Origin: JALEFZ01 sp039817415
GTDB lineage: Bacteria; Bacteroidota; Bacteroidia; J057
Direction of reading: 5' to 3'
Length of the DNA stretch: 64,000 nucleotides
Assembly: GCA_039817415.1 (NCBI GenBank)
Contig: JBCBVV010000008.1
Span: 117,741 to 181,740 of the forward strand
The position numbers were made by a program, and so were the translations under genes. Shown piece after piece: positions 16,985-25,389 of the stretch. Below the pieces are notes generated by a model. It was given only the letters and a program-made list of their open reading frames with translations, was not told where the DNA came from and ran no database searches. Each line of letters starts with the position of its first letter. Positions within the stretch are counted from its first letter, which is position 1.

Positions 16985-19180
16985 ATGAGAACTCGAAGCA
17001 ATCTTGAAAATAAACCTTTTAGCCTGTCAAGGCTTCATTTGACCCTCCTTGCCTGGGGCATACTGATGTTGTTGCCTTGGTGGAATGGCTGCGATAGAGA
17101 GCCTGAGGTAGTGGGGCCTGAAGAACAATGTGCCCCAAATGAGTGTGGAACCTACCCTAACTGTGAACCTTGTGGCCCTCCCGATGGAGTGCTGGGACGA
17201 GACGCCTTTACCCCTAATGGGAGTACAATAGATATGGGGGACAGTGGTTTTCTGATTGAGGATGGAGAGTTGACCGTTGAGACGCCTGCAGGTTGCTCTT
17301 TCACCTTCTCCGAAGCTGAGAATCTGCAAGTTTCATTTGATCCCATGGGGAACTTAGAGAAAATCGAAGGCCGAGCTAGCTTGCCTTCTCCCAATGAATG
17401 TATCTCCTTCAAAGACCCTGTTCAGTTTAATCTGGGATACTACACGGGACAATATGTCAATGAGGAACTCGACCTAGGTTTCTCTTTGCAGGATGACAAT
17501 GGCTACTTTCTTTTTAGGCTGGAAGTAGGATTAGAAATGAACGTTTGCACGGGTGGAGGCAATGGCTCTACCAAGCCGATTGCGATCAAAGCTCCTGTTG
17601 GAGGTAAGCTGATATATGTAATGGATTGCGCCGACCCCTTTGTTTACCTGGAAGCAGAACAAGATTTGTTAGGAGCTTTTGCCTCAGGTGCTTCGGTGAA
17701 AGGCCAAATCGGTTACGAGGCCTTACAGCCTGACAGTCGAATAAAATCCTTTGAGGGGAAATCTGTTCGCAAAGGCAGCATCTCCTTTCCTTATTTTGAT
17801 ATTCTGGAAGGCGAAGACGTAGTCATCATCAAAAACGCTGAATTCAATGCTGACCTACTTACAGGGGATCCACTCGGTGATTTAAGTGCTGGCTTTCAGG
17901 CTGGTATCAACGGTAAGTTGAACTTATCCCTTTCTGCCGGAGGTTTTATCACCTTCAAGGTACCAATTGCTGAAGCGAGTGCAGGTATTGAGGCAGTAGC
18001 AGGGCTCAATGGGCTACAAGCCAAAGCATTTGTCAATGGTTTGGTAGACCCTGATTTGAGCTGGTGGCCCAACTTTCTTCCCATCAAGCCTGACGGACAA
18101 ATGCGAGCTCAGGGTTTCATGCAACAGGATGGTGTATTTGACATAGGGCTCGCAGGCGAGATCGGGATTGATGTATTGAACGATACCCGTAAGGCCGAGG
18201 GGAGCATCACCGCCACCAACGATGCTTTTGGTATGACTGGTGCTGTAGAAGCAAAGGGTAAGATTTGGCAAGCCGAAGCCATCTTCCGCTCCAACGAATC
18301 AGAACTTACCGCCAGCCCACCTGCCATATTGACGAATGACCAGGTAGCTTGGATTAATAGTAGCATCGACGCTCAATTTGACCGTATTGAGGAGGAACAG
18401 GAGGCCCTTTTACAAGCCTTAGAGAACTATCAATTTGAGTTAAGTCTCAGAGGTTTACGTCAAAACCTCCCTCCATTGGTAGATAGGATTACGGACTTGA
18501 TCAATGATGTGAAGGCTGATATCATTCGAGACGCAAATAAGGGAATCAATGATGGACTGGATGCGGAAAACGCAAAACTCTGTGAATGGGAATCGAGTAC
18601 GCCAACCAATAGAGCAAATGCTACCGTACAGCCCTACCTAAATGCCCTCAACCGCCTCAAAGCAGCCGTCGATGAGAGCAACGACGATGCCACCACCCGA
18701 GTGGAATTGGAAGCTGCTCTGCGCGACTTGATGAACCTAAGGGTATTGAATTTTGATTACACCTTTAAAATAAAAGCAACTGGCAATGGTCTCTCTTGTA
18801 CAAGCATCTTCTCTCCAAAGTTTAAGATATCCAAGCGGGTTACCTTCAGCCAAACCGTGATCAACGCCAGCCAGATGGATCTGCTTCGCCGTGCCGCGGA
18901 TAATGTGCAGTTCATTCAGCCTGCTTCTGATCTGTACCTAGATCAACAACTGATTGTAGATGCTCTACCGACCGCTGCTGAACTCAATCAGTTAAGGCAG
19001 AATATCCAAAATGGCATAACGCAAATTCCAGCTATCGGCGGGGCTGGTTATATCAAAACGCGCAATACGGGAGAATTTCAGTACTTCTTGCTACTAGATG
19101 GAAATCGCGTTCCTGTCGGTGCCTTTGATCCCTTTGACGAAGATGCTGTAGGTGGCAGCATTGTAGACTGGTTGCTTTAA
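16985..19180 (+). CDS. Large exported protein of unknown function, probable lipoprotein
   Basis: A 731-residue protein starting at the ATG at 16985; a GTG immediately before it is not needed. A hydrophobic N-terminal segment ends in PWWNGC, a weak lipobox-like site, followed by a Cys/Pro-rich stretch (CAPNECGTYPNCEPCGPP). Residues about 60-460 are rich in beta-strand and Gly/Ala patterns suggesting a repetitive beta structure (for example SAGFQAGINGKLNLSLSAGG). Residues about 460-600 are predicted helical or coiled coil (FDRIEEEQEALLQALENYQ). No catalytic motif or family was recognised. The ECF-like promoter upstream and the sigma/anti-sigma/CHAT genes downstream suggest it belongs to that regulon, perhaps as effector or protease substrate; that is inference. 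Confidence 0.75.
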   Translation: MRTRSNLENKPFSLSRLHLTLLAWGILMLLPWWNGCDREPEVVGPEEQCAPNECGTYPNCEPCGPPDGVLGRDAFTPNGSTIDMGDSGFLIEDGELTVETPAGCSFTFSEAENLQVSFDPMGNLEKIEGRASLPSPNECISFKDPVQFNLGYYTGQYVNEELDLGFSLQDDNGYFLFRLEVGLEMNVCTGGGNGSTKPIAIKAPVGGKLIYVMDCADPFVYLEAEQDLLGAFASGASVKGQIGYEALQPDSRIKSFEGKSVRKGSISFPYFDILEGEDVVIIKNAEFNADLLTGDPLGDLSAGFQAGINGKLNLSLSAGGFITFKVPIAEASAGIEAVAGLNGLQAKAFVNGLVDPDLSWWPNFLPIKPDGQMRAQGFMQQDGVFDIGLAGEIGIDVLNDTRKAEGSITATNDAFGMTGAVEAKGKIWQAEAIFRSNESELTASPPAILTNDQVAWINSSIDAQFDRIEEEQEALLQALENYQFELSLRGLRQNLPPLVDRITDLINDVKADIIRDANKGINDGLDAENAKLCEWESSTPTNRANATVQPYLNALNRLKAAVDESNDDATTRVELEAALRDLMNLRVLNFDYTFKIKATGNGLSCTSIFSPKFKISKRVTFSQTVINASQMDLLRRAADNVQFIQPASDLYLDQQLIVDALPTAAELNQLRQNIQNGITQIPAIGGAGYIKTRNTGEFQYFLLLDGNRVPVGAFDPFDEDAVGGSIVDWLL

Positions 19181-19211
19181 TGCTTGATCAAGTCCTAAAT
19201 CAACTATAAAA

Positions 19212-19248
19212 TCAGGGCAGGGGTGTATGAATGACACCTCTGCCTTGA
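19212..19248 (+). terminator. Hairpin after the 731-residue protein gene
   Basis: A 15-bp stem with two G-T wobbles (TCAGGGCAGGGGTGT / ACACCTCTGCCTTGA) and a 7-nt loop follows the stop codon by about 30 bp. The T tract is poor, so termination strength is uncertain. Confidence 0.6.
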
Positions 19249-19457
19249 TAATTGAAACGAACCAATGGTTAAAGAGGCTCATTCTTCTCTAGCACACTTG
19301 AAAGGCAGTCAGGGGTTCATCTGAGTTCTTAGAGACATTCCACCAGCCTTGACCTTAACTTAAGTAACGAGAATGGGGCTCAAGCAGCAGCTTGCAATAA
19401 TGCTCCGAAGATCATAAATTTATTAGAATACGATTATTTTAATCTCTTGAATCAAGT

Positions 19458-20045
19458 ATGGCCGACACAAGAAAGGTAAACCAAGATGAGGCGTACCTGC
19501 TTGGATTGCGGCAGCGGGATTCTCGGGTATTGGGACAAATTTATACCCGCTTCTTTCCTATGCTAGCCCAGCATGTGCGTCAACGTGGAGGAAGTGAAGA
19601 TGATGCTAAGGATGTTTTCCAGGATACCATGGTGGTGCTGTTTCGTAAACTACAATCCCCAGACTTTCAGTTGACTAGTAGCTTGGGTACTTTTCTGATG
19701 GGGGTAGGTAGAAAGGTTTGGCTAAAGAAAGTTAGCCGCCGTGGCAGCCACCCCGAGGAAGCCCTAGTGGAAGTGGAGTTGGAAGACGAGGAGAAAATCG
19801 AAACTGAGCTGGAAATAACAGAGCGAAACCGTTTGTTTCGGGCCAAGCTCCTCCAGTTAGGCCAAGACTGTCAGAAGGTACTCCGGTTATTTTTTGCGGG
19901 CATACCTATGGCTCAAATCGCACAGAAAATGGGCTTTGCCAGTGAGAACTATGCCAAGAAGCGCAAATTCCAGTGTAAACAGAAACTTACTAAGCTGATC
20001 AAAGAAGATCCTCGCTTCAAGGAATTAACCTATGAGGGAAACTGA
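19458..20045 (+). CDS. ECF-type RNA polymerase sigma factor
   Basis: A 195-residue sigma-70 family protein with only regions 2 and 4. Region 2 (about 10-90) includes the region 2.2-like DDAKDVFQDTMVVLFRKL helix. Region 4 (about 130-185) contains the helix-turn-helix IPMAQIAQKMGFASENYAKK. Between them is an acidic linker (EVELEDEEKIETELEI). It is the first gene of a tight three-gene operon: the anti-sigma gene begins 5 bp after its stop and the CHAT gene 27 bp after that. The linked promoter pair at 16913 and 24295 may be its targets. No such promoter was seen directly upstream of the operon, so autoregulation is not supported. Confidence 0.9.
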   Translation: MADTRKVNQDEAYLLGLRQRDSRVLGQIYTRFFPMLAQHVRQRGGSEDDAKDVFQDTMVVLFRKLQSPDFQLTSSLGTFLMGVGRKVWLKKVSRRGSHPEEALVEVELEDEEKIETELEITERNRLFRAKLLQLGQDCQKVLRLFFAGIPMAQIAQKMGFASENYAKKRKFQCKQKLTKLIKEDPRFKELTYEGN

Positions 20046-20050
20046 GGCCT

Positions 20051-20830
20051 ATGGACGAATCGCTAGCCTTAACCATCGATCAATATCTTAATGGAGAGCT
20101 TTCTGCTGCAGAGCGGGAAGCCTTTGAGCTTCTCATCGCTTCCGATCCAGTGGTGGCTCAAGAAGTTTCCCTTCAACGCGAAATTGCTGCTGCCTTTCAG
20201 GAGGCAGAAGTGGAGGATTTGGAGCAAAAACTGGCGGAAATTATGCGGCCAGAAGGAAAAGTACGTGTGTTGAAGATAAACCGAAGAATCTGGGCAGTAG
20301 CGGCTTCGGTGGTGCTGATCTTGGGCATGGGGTATCTATTGTTTAGGAACAGACCAACATCTCGTACCCCGCAGGAACTTTACCTGGCTTATGCTGACTT
20401 ACCGACAGATTTACAGATGGAATCTGATGTGCGCTCTGGTCAGACAGGACAAGAATCGGATTTTCGACCTAAGATATGGATGGAGGTGGATAGCCTATAT
20501 CAGACAAAGCAGTACGGTTTAGCCAAAGAGAAGCTTCAGATTTGGTTGGTTCAGAATCCTGAACCTAAGGCTAACCAAGCTGCAATCTATTACTACTACC
20601 TCGGTTTGCTACAGCTGCAAATGAGTCAATTTCCTGCTGCTCAAAATTCATTCAGCCGGGTTCGAAGTGGGCCCTACGCAGAAAGTGCTAACTGGTATTT
20701 AAAGTTGGCGGAATTGCGTACCAAGGGAACCACATCAGAGGTCAAGAAAGGCTTTGAACAATTTCTTCGCTTTGAGAATCCTTATCGTGAGAAAGCTAAA
20801 GCTATTCTAGATGCCTGGCCAGAAGTTTAA
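20051..20830 (+). CDS. Single-pass membrane anti-sigma factor with a TPR-like periplasmic domain
   Basis: A 259-residue protein immediately downstream of the sigma gene. The N-terminal 75 residues look like a Bacteroidota anti-sigma domain (IDQYLNGELSAAEREAFE) but lack the zinc-binding HxxxCxxC motif. One transmembrane helix spans about 79-98 (WAVAASVVLILGMGYLLF). The C-terminal 160 residues would be periplasmic and have TPR-like helical pairs (AAIYYYYLGLLQLQMSQFPA). By family analogy the cytoplasmic part holds the sigma factor inactive. The TPR-like part could contact the TPR region of the next gene product. Role inferred from position and topology; the membrane call is firm. Confidence 0.82.
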   Translation: MDESLALTIDQYLNGELSAAEREAFELLIASDPVVAQEVSLQREIAAAFQEAEVEDLEQKLAEIMRPEGKVRVLKINRRIWAVAASVVLILGMGYLLFRNRPTSRTPQELYLAYADLPTDLQMESDVRSGQTGQESDFRPKIWMEVDSLYQTKQYGLAKEKLQIWLVQNPEPKANQAAIYYYYLGLLQLQMSQFPAAQNSFSRVRSGPYAESANWYLKLAELRTKGTTSEVKKGFEQFLRFENPYREKAKAILDAWPEV

Positions 20831-20857
20831 ATCGCCGAATGATTATAAATCAAAATT

Positions 20858-23800
20858 ATGGACGTACATGGGAAGTGGTTAACTGTGGTTCTTTATTGCT
20901 GTATCTTGGTTGCTGGATGTACTTCTGAAGATCCTCAACTGGAGAAGTTAGATAGGGGATTTATTGGAACCGAGTCATCTAAATTTGGAAAGTCGGGAAG
21001 CCAGGGAAAGGATTTGGTAGAAGCAATACTAAATCAGGCTGTTCTTGAGGTCATTGCTGGCTACAACGACTCTGCGCTATCCAAAGTGAAACCCTTGTTC
21101 GAGGAAGAGCCGTCTTCCTTGGATGATGAGAATTATACCAAAGTCCTCAACATCGCTAGTCATGCTTGCTGGGAAGCCCGCTACCTGGACGAGGCTGAAA
21201 CGTTCGCCCAACGAGCGAAATCAAGAGCCGAAGCTCAAGAACCTATCGACAGTGCCAACCTCATAATGGCCCACTTCAACTTAGGAAATATTCGCCAATG
21301 GCGCGATGAATTTGAGCAGGCCAAAGAACAGCTGCAACAAACAATTGATTTGCGATCCCAATACAGAGGAGAGGACGCATACATTAGTTTAGCCGACATT
21401 TATACCCATTTGGCGATTGTGGATCGCTTTCAGGGAGATTATCGGTTATCAGAAGAAAAACACCTGAAGGCCCTATCATTACGTACAGCGGCTCAAGAAG
21501 ATTTCCACCCTTCTCAAGCTTTGACCTATTACCAGCTAGGTAAGACCTACGAGGCACTGGGGCGATATCAGGAAGCCATTGCCTTACATAAAAAATCCAT
21601 TTCCATCTTCCAGCAACATTTTGGACCCCTTTGTCCCGGTTTGGCATATGCGTATCGGATGAAAGCCAATGTGCACAGATATCTTGGTGAGTATAAGACA
21701 GCTATCCATAACTTCAATCGTGCCTTGACCATCGGAGCCAAAACGCTGGGAGAAAACCATCCTCGATTGGCCTCAACTTACAACAATCTAGGGATTGTCT
21801 ACTATATAACAGGAGACTTTGACCAGGCATTGGCCTACTACCAGCGTGCCTTTGACATTCAACTGATCAAACATGGGGAGCAGAGTTCTTTTGTCGCTTC
21901 TGGCTATCAAAATCTTGGCAATGTGTACCGAAACCAAGCTAAGTATGCTAAGTCATTGGAATGCTATCAAAAGTCTTTAGCAATACAATTGGCTATCAGA
22001 GGCAGAATCCACCGCTATGTATCTTACCTCTACCGCAGTATGGGGGCTGTATACAGTCAAATGGGCGAATTTGAAAAAGCCTTAGAATATGACAAGCAGG
22101 CTCTAGAGATTGCGCTTGCGGTATTTGGACACAAACATCCATCGGTTGCCGGATCTTATCACGACTTAGCGGCTGACTATACTAAGCTTGGTAGGCATAG
22201 AAAGGCTGTTGAATGGCACCTGCGTGCACTCGAAATTAGGAAAGAGGTCTTGCCGTCAGGACATTACCTGATTGCCAATAGTTATCTTACACTCTCGCAT
22301 GCACATATTGCTTGGGGTCGATATGATGAAGCTAAAAAATATAATGAACAAGCAATTAACCTACTTCATTACGACCTCAAGCGACCTACAGATTTCTCCC
22401 AGGTTCCTCGGCTGGACCTGATGAAATACGCACTTAATGACTTGGAAACCTTTCGCATTCGTCGCTGGGAAACCACTCAAGGGAAGCCACAACTGGACTC
22501 CCTGAGAGAATTATATCGATACAGGGTAGCTTTTGAAGATCATGTACAAAGCGAATATATCTTAGGCGCGACACGTGAGTTTTATGCAGGCCAATCATTG
22601 CAAGTTTATGAGCGCGCACTGCTCAACCTTGGACGTTATCTGCCCAGCGAAGTCGGGGATGATATGTTTCGCTTGGCGGAATTCGCGAAAGGACGGCAGT
22701 TGACAGAACGCCTGCAAGAAGCCCCATTAATCGACGCTTTTGGGATTGACGACGACATCCGTAAAGAAGAAGAAACCCTTCGTATTAGCATCGCAAAGTA
22801 TCAAAAAGCATTATTTGAAGAGAAGTTTAACAGTCGTAGTCCCAATGACTCCCTTTCTCGGCTTTATCAGGATTCTTTGCTCAATTTGCAGAGAAGGCAA
22901 AGACTCTTCCTTGACCAATTGAGATCCGAGCAACCTGAATATTACCTCCTACGCTATCGTCAGAATGTCATTGGTCTGGATGAAGTTGCCGCCAACTTAC
23001 TTGGCCAAACCCACGATGCCCTAGTGGAATATTTTGTAGGTGATCAGACTATCTATACTTGGGTGGTCTTAGCTGATACTTTTCATATCCTCAGCACAAA
23101 GCGAGACTTTCCGCTCGAAGCTTGGATCAGAGACCTGCGCTGTGCTTTATTGAGTGAGCAAGATGTAAGTTTGTCTTGTAGCAGTGATTACCCTTTAATC
23201 GCCCATCAACTTTATCAAAAACTATTTGCCTCTGTAGACAGCTTACTACCGAGTCAGGCCTCCGTATTATTAGTGCCTGATGGCCTATTGGGCTACCTGC
23301 CTTTTGAGGCCTTACTTACCCATCATTTCCCAGAGAGTAGAGCATCATATGCTTATCTGTTGCGGGATCATCCCATTAGTTACGCTTACTCTTCTACGCT
23401 CCAGTCGGAGATGCAACGCAAAACGCATCAGCAGCCCCCTAGTCGAACTCTTTTGGCCATAGCCCCTACTTTTGAGGGGGATGGGAACGATAGTAAGGAT
23501 ATGCTTGGCAGTCGCAATATTGATACTGCGGACCGACGTAATCTGCTCGCGGCACTGACTTACAATGTCCCCGAAGCTCAGTTAGCTGCAGACAAATTTG
23601 GGGGCGATGTGCTCACGGGTGAGTACGCCACCGAAGCGGCCTTTGTAGACCGTGCCAGCGACTACAGAATTCTCCATCTCTCTACGCATGGCAAGGCCAA
23701 TGACCAAGCGGGAGACTATTCCTTCCTAGCCTTCCATCACATTGAAGATGACAGTCTTGAAATCGAAAACGAGTGGCTCTACAATAGTGAGATATATAAC

Positions 23801-24235
23801 CTCAAACTCAATGCTGACCTTGTCGTCCTATCCGCTTGTGAGACGGGCATTGGCGAGCTACAGCGCGGAGAGGGCATCATTTCCTTGGCGCGCGGCTTCA
23901 GTTATGCTGGTGCCAAGAGCTTGGTGACCTCTCTTTGGAATGTCAACGACCGAAGCAGCATGGAGCTGATGAAGAGCTTTTATGGTTATTTAGCCGAAGG
24001 AATGCCCAAACATATAGCCCTTCGTCAAGCGAAACTCGACTACCTAGATACCCATCCTGATTACCTCCAATCACCCTATTATTGGGCAGGCTTCATTCCG
24101 ATTGGGGATATGGAGCCGGTGGAAATGAGGAGTAGGCCTCGCTGGTTCTGGATGGCTGCATTAGGGATAGGCTTACTAGTGATAGCCGTCTTCGTATATT
24201 TTTATCGTCAGCAAGGAATCAAAAAGCACTTTTAG
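20858..24235 (+). CDS. Membrane-anchored TPR-CHAT caspase-like protease
   Basis: An 1125-residue protein. The N terminus carries a lipobox-like signal (LVAGC, Cys21). About nine kinesin-light-chain-type TPRs fill residues 100-520 (for example ASTYNNLGIVYYITGDFDQA). A linker leads to a CHAT domain at about 770-1085. The catalytic dyad is intact: H944 in HLSTHG and C994 in LSACETG, followed by GEGIISLARGF and the terminal YYWAGF motif. A hydrophobic helix (about 1095-1115) and a short basic tail end the protein. The predicted topology puts TPR and CHAT in the periplasm. CHAT proteases cleave partner proteins on a TPR-sensed cue. Here the likely partner is the anti-sigma factor of the same operon, which is inference. 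Confidence 0.88.
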   Translation: MDVHGKWLTVVLYCCILVAGCTSEDPQLEKLDRGFIGTESSKFGKSGSQGKDLVEAILNQAVLEVIAGYNDSALSKVKPLFEEEPSSLDDENYTKVLNIASHACWEARYLDEAETFAQRAKSRAEAQEPIDSANLIMAHFNLGNIRQWRDEFEQAKEQLQQTIDLRSQYRGEDAYISLADIYTHLAIVDRFQGDYRLSEEKHLKALSLRTAAQEDFHPSQALTYYQLGKTYEALGRYQEAIALHKKSISIFQQHFGPLCPGLAYAYRMKANVHRYLGEYKTAIHNFNRALTIGAKTLGENHPRLASTYNNLGIVYYITGDFDQALAYYQRAFDIQLIKHGEQSSFVASGYQNLGNVYRNQAKYAKSLECYQKSLAIQLAIRGRIHRYVSYLYRSMGAVYSQMGEFEKALEYDKQALEIALAVFGHKHPSVAGSYHDLAADYTKLGRHRKAVEWHLRALEIRKEVLPSGHYLIANSYLTLSHAHIAWGRYDEAKKYNEQAINLLHYDLKRPTDFSQVPRLDLMKYALNDLETFRIRRWETTQGKPQLDSLRELYRYRVAFEDHVQSEYILGATREFYAGQSLQVYERALLNLGRYLPSEVGDDMFRLAEFAKGRQLTERLQEAPLIDAFGIDDDIRKEEETLRISIAKYQKALFEEKFNSRSPNDSLSRLYQDSLLNLQRRQRLFLDQLRSEQPEYYLLRYRQNVIGLDEVAANLLGQTHDALVEYFVGDQTIYTWVVLADTFHILSTKRDFPLEAWIRDLRCALLSEQDVSLSCSSDYPLIAHQLYQKLFASVDSLLPSQASVLLVPDGLLGYLPFEALLTHHFPESRASYAYLLRDHPISYAYSSTLQSEMQRKTHQQPPSRTLLAIAPTFEGDGNDSKDMLGSRNIDTADRRNLLAALTYNVPEAQLAADKFGGDVLTGEYATEAAFVDRASDYRILHLSTHGKANDQAGDYSFLAFHHIEDDSLEIENEWLYNSEIYNLKLNADLVVLSACETGIGELQRGEGIISLARGFSYAGAKSLVTSLWNVNDRSSMELMKSFYGYLAEGMPKHIALRQAKLDYLDTHPDYLQSPYYWAGFIPIGDMEPVEMRSRPRWFWMAALGIGLLVIAVFVYFYRQQGIKKHF

Positions 24236-24294
24236 AGGTAATGGGGGATGTAGGCAATCACCAGTCCATATTTTTTGAAAAAAAATCGGGGGCA

Positions 24295-24330
24295 AGGGTA
24301 AACTTTCCTTTCTAGCCGGGATAAAGGAGC
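24295..24330 (+). promoter_or_regulatory. Candidate ECF-sigma promoter (copy 2)
   Basis: AGGGTAAACTT (24295-24305) and GGGATAAAGGAGC (24318-24330) repeat the blocks and spacing of the site at 16913-16948. An A/T tract (T6GA8) lies just upstream and a leader resembling that of copy 1 leads to the ATG at 24368. It lies 60 bp past the CHAT stop, so the following short gene would be transcribed separately under the local sigma factor. Confidence 0.55.
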
Positions 24331-24367
24331 AGAAGAAAATATTTATTCAACCTAATCCATTCAGAAT

Positions 24368-24613
24368 ATGGACTCCTTTATCTTCGTTTTTTTCGCCAGG
24401 CTCCCATTTGCTTATCCCTCATCATGTTTACTATCTCCTTTACAGCCTGTGGTGAGGCTCCTGAGCCTGAGTGTGAGTTGCAAAACACCGTTTGAGTTCG
24501 TGGTCACCAACTCCCCACATCTCTTGCTGGCCACCCTCAGCAGCGGAGACCTGTACTATAAGGAGACCTTCTCGGTACCTGCGAATGCCCAATCCACCGC
24601 TCAGGGAATTTAG
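24368..24613 (+). pseudogene. Probable frameshifted small lipoprotein gene
   Basis: An open frame of 81 codons starts at 24368, but its middle part reads poorly. The neighbouring frame there encodes a plausible lipoprotein start, SFTACGEAPEPECELQNT (from an ATG at 24424), which stops at 24493. The first frame then resumes with FEFVVTNSP and SSGDLYYKETFSVPANAQ, as in small secreted Bacteroidota lipoproteins. Two compensating frameshifts, or sequencing errors near the assembly gap, would explain this. It follows the second ECF-like promoter, so it may once have been, or still be, a target of the sigma factor. The 3' end touches the convergent GIY-YIG gene. Confidence 0.35.
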
Positions 24614-24852
24614 ATAATAGATTGCTCCTTCAACCATTTCCAACCAGCGTAAGTCTTGAAAAACTTCTCTCGCTTCATGGCTTCGGAACGGGTGGAAAAT
24701 TCCTCGAAGTAGATCGACTTCCAGGGCCCACGACTCTTCGTCGCTCGTTCCCTGTTCTCATTGTGCCGGAGGAGTCTTTCTTCCAAGTCCTGGGTATGAC
24801 CATAATAATGTTTGGCTGAGGACTCAGACCTTAGGATGTAGGTGTAAAACAT
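24610..24852 (-). CDS. GIY-YIG domain nuclease-like protein
   Basis: An 80-residue single-domain protein of the UPF0213/YhbQ type. The GIY-YIG motifs appear as YTYILRS and HYYGHTQD. The conserved Arg follows in ERLLRHN, and the catalytic-type Glu region is TRSEAMKREKFFK. Length is typical of the stand-alone family. Such proteins are small metal-dependent nuclease folds whose cellular role is mostly unknown; in Bacteroidota they often occur in multiple copies near repeats or rRNA operons. It lies beside the tRNA-derived repeat array. Confidence 0.88.
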   Translation of the reverse strand: MFYTYILRSESSAKHYYGHTQDLEERLLRHNENRERATKSRGPWKSIYFEEFSTRSEAMKREKFFKTYAGWKWLKEQSII

Positions 24853-24873
24853 GGTTGTGATATGTTATTCAAT

Positions 24874-25006
24874 AAAAAAACCACCCATCTCCAAGATATT
24901 GGAATAGATGGGTGGTGATAAGCAGAGAGTAAGGGATTCGAATGCCGTGAGGCACTTCCAGTCCTTGGTACCCGCAAAGGTACATCCCTTTTTGGGACCC
25001 AATCGA
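24874..25006 (-). repeat. tRNA-Ser-derived repeat unit 1 with its own terminator
   Basis: Read on the minus strand the unit runs CGATCGATTGGGTCCC, a variable-arm-like GTACCTTTGCGGGTACC, a 22-nt insertion, and the intact tRNA 3' part TTCGAATCCCTTACTCTCTG. The hairpin CCACCCATCT...AGATGGGTGG (24881-24915) and seven T residues follow. The anticodon arm is replaced by TCCCAAAAAGGGA and the tRNA 5' end is missing. It is a tRNA pseudogene or tRNA-like unit. The next unit starts 145 bp away. Confidence 0.8.
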
Positions 25007-25019
25007 TCGTTGTAACATT

Positions 25020-25120
25020 AAAAAACCACCCATCTCCAAGAAGTTGGAATAGATGGGTGGTGATAAGCAGAGAGTAAGGGATTCGAATGCCGTGAGGCAC
25101 TTCCAGTCCTTGGTACCCGC
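25020..25120 (-). repeat. tRNA-Ser-derived repeat unit 2, interrupted by the assembly gap
   Basis: The same hairpin terminator (25026-25060) and tRNA-like 3' sequence as unit 1, 145 bp away and nearly identical, until the run of N starts at 25121. Sequence resumes after the N run at the corresponding place in the unit, ten bases further on. The gap therefore hides either ten bases or a whole number of further units plus ten. Confidence 0.8.
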
Positions 25121-25220
25121 NNNNNNNNNNNNNNNNNNNNNNNNNNNNNNNNNNNNNNNNNNNNNNNNNNNNNNNNNNNNNNNNNNNNNNNNNNNNNNNN
25201 NNNNNNNNNNNNNNNNNNNN
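25121..25220. other. Assembly gap (100 N)
   Basis: Exactly 100 N, the conventional size for a scaffold gap of unknown length, inside the tRNA-derived repeat array. Open reading frames crossing it are artefacts. Confidence 0.97.
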
Positions 25221-25254
25221 CCCTTTTTGGGACCCAATCGATCGTTGTAACATT

Positions 25255-25295
25255 AAAAAACCACCCATCTCCAAGAAGTTGGAATAGATGGGTGG
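25255..25295 (-). terminator. Terminator of tRNA-Ser
   Basis: On the minus strand a 10-bp stem (CCACCCATCT / AGATGGGTGG), with an inner CCAA/TTGG pairing, is followed by six T residues. It begins 8 bp after the tRNA 3' end. The same hairpin closes each tRNA-like unit at 24881 and 25026. Confidence 0.88.
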
Positions 25296-25302
25296 TGGTA
25301 AG

Positions 25303-25389
25303 CAGAGAGTAAGGGATTCGAACCCTTGGTACCCGCGAAGGTACACACGCTTTCCAGGCGTGCCCAATCGACCGCTCTGGCAACTCTCT
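25303..25389 (-). tRNA. tRNA-Ser (anticodon GGA)
   Basis: A complete 87-nt serine tRNA on the minus strand. The acceptor stem is AGAGAGT/ACTCTCT with discriminator G. The D arm is CCA...TGG and the anticodon stem CACGC/GCGTG around the loop CTGGAAA (anticodon GGA, reading UCC and UCU). The long variable arm GTACC...GGTAC is typical of tRNA-Ser, and the T arm is AAGGG-TTCGAAT-CCCTT. CCA is not encoded. It is the only intact copy in an array of tRNA-derived repeats. Confidence 0.96.

Noticed and set aside
20858..24235. Craspase-like (type III-E CRISPR) assignment for the TPR-CHAT protein
   Set aside because: The protein is exported and membrane-anchored, and there is no gRAMP effector, CRISPR array or Cas1/Cas2 in the window.
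24923..25303. Integrative-element attachment sites (attL/attR) at the tRNA-Ser 3' end
   Set aside because: The 22-bp tRNA 3' end is repeated, but there is no integrase or phage gene between copies and the 5' end of the tRNA is repeated too, so tandem duplication fits better. Kept only as one option in the finding.
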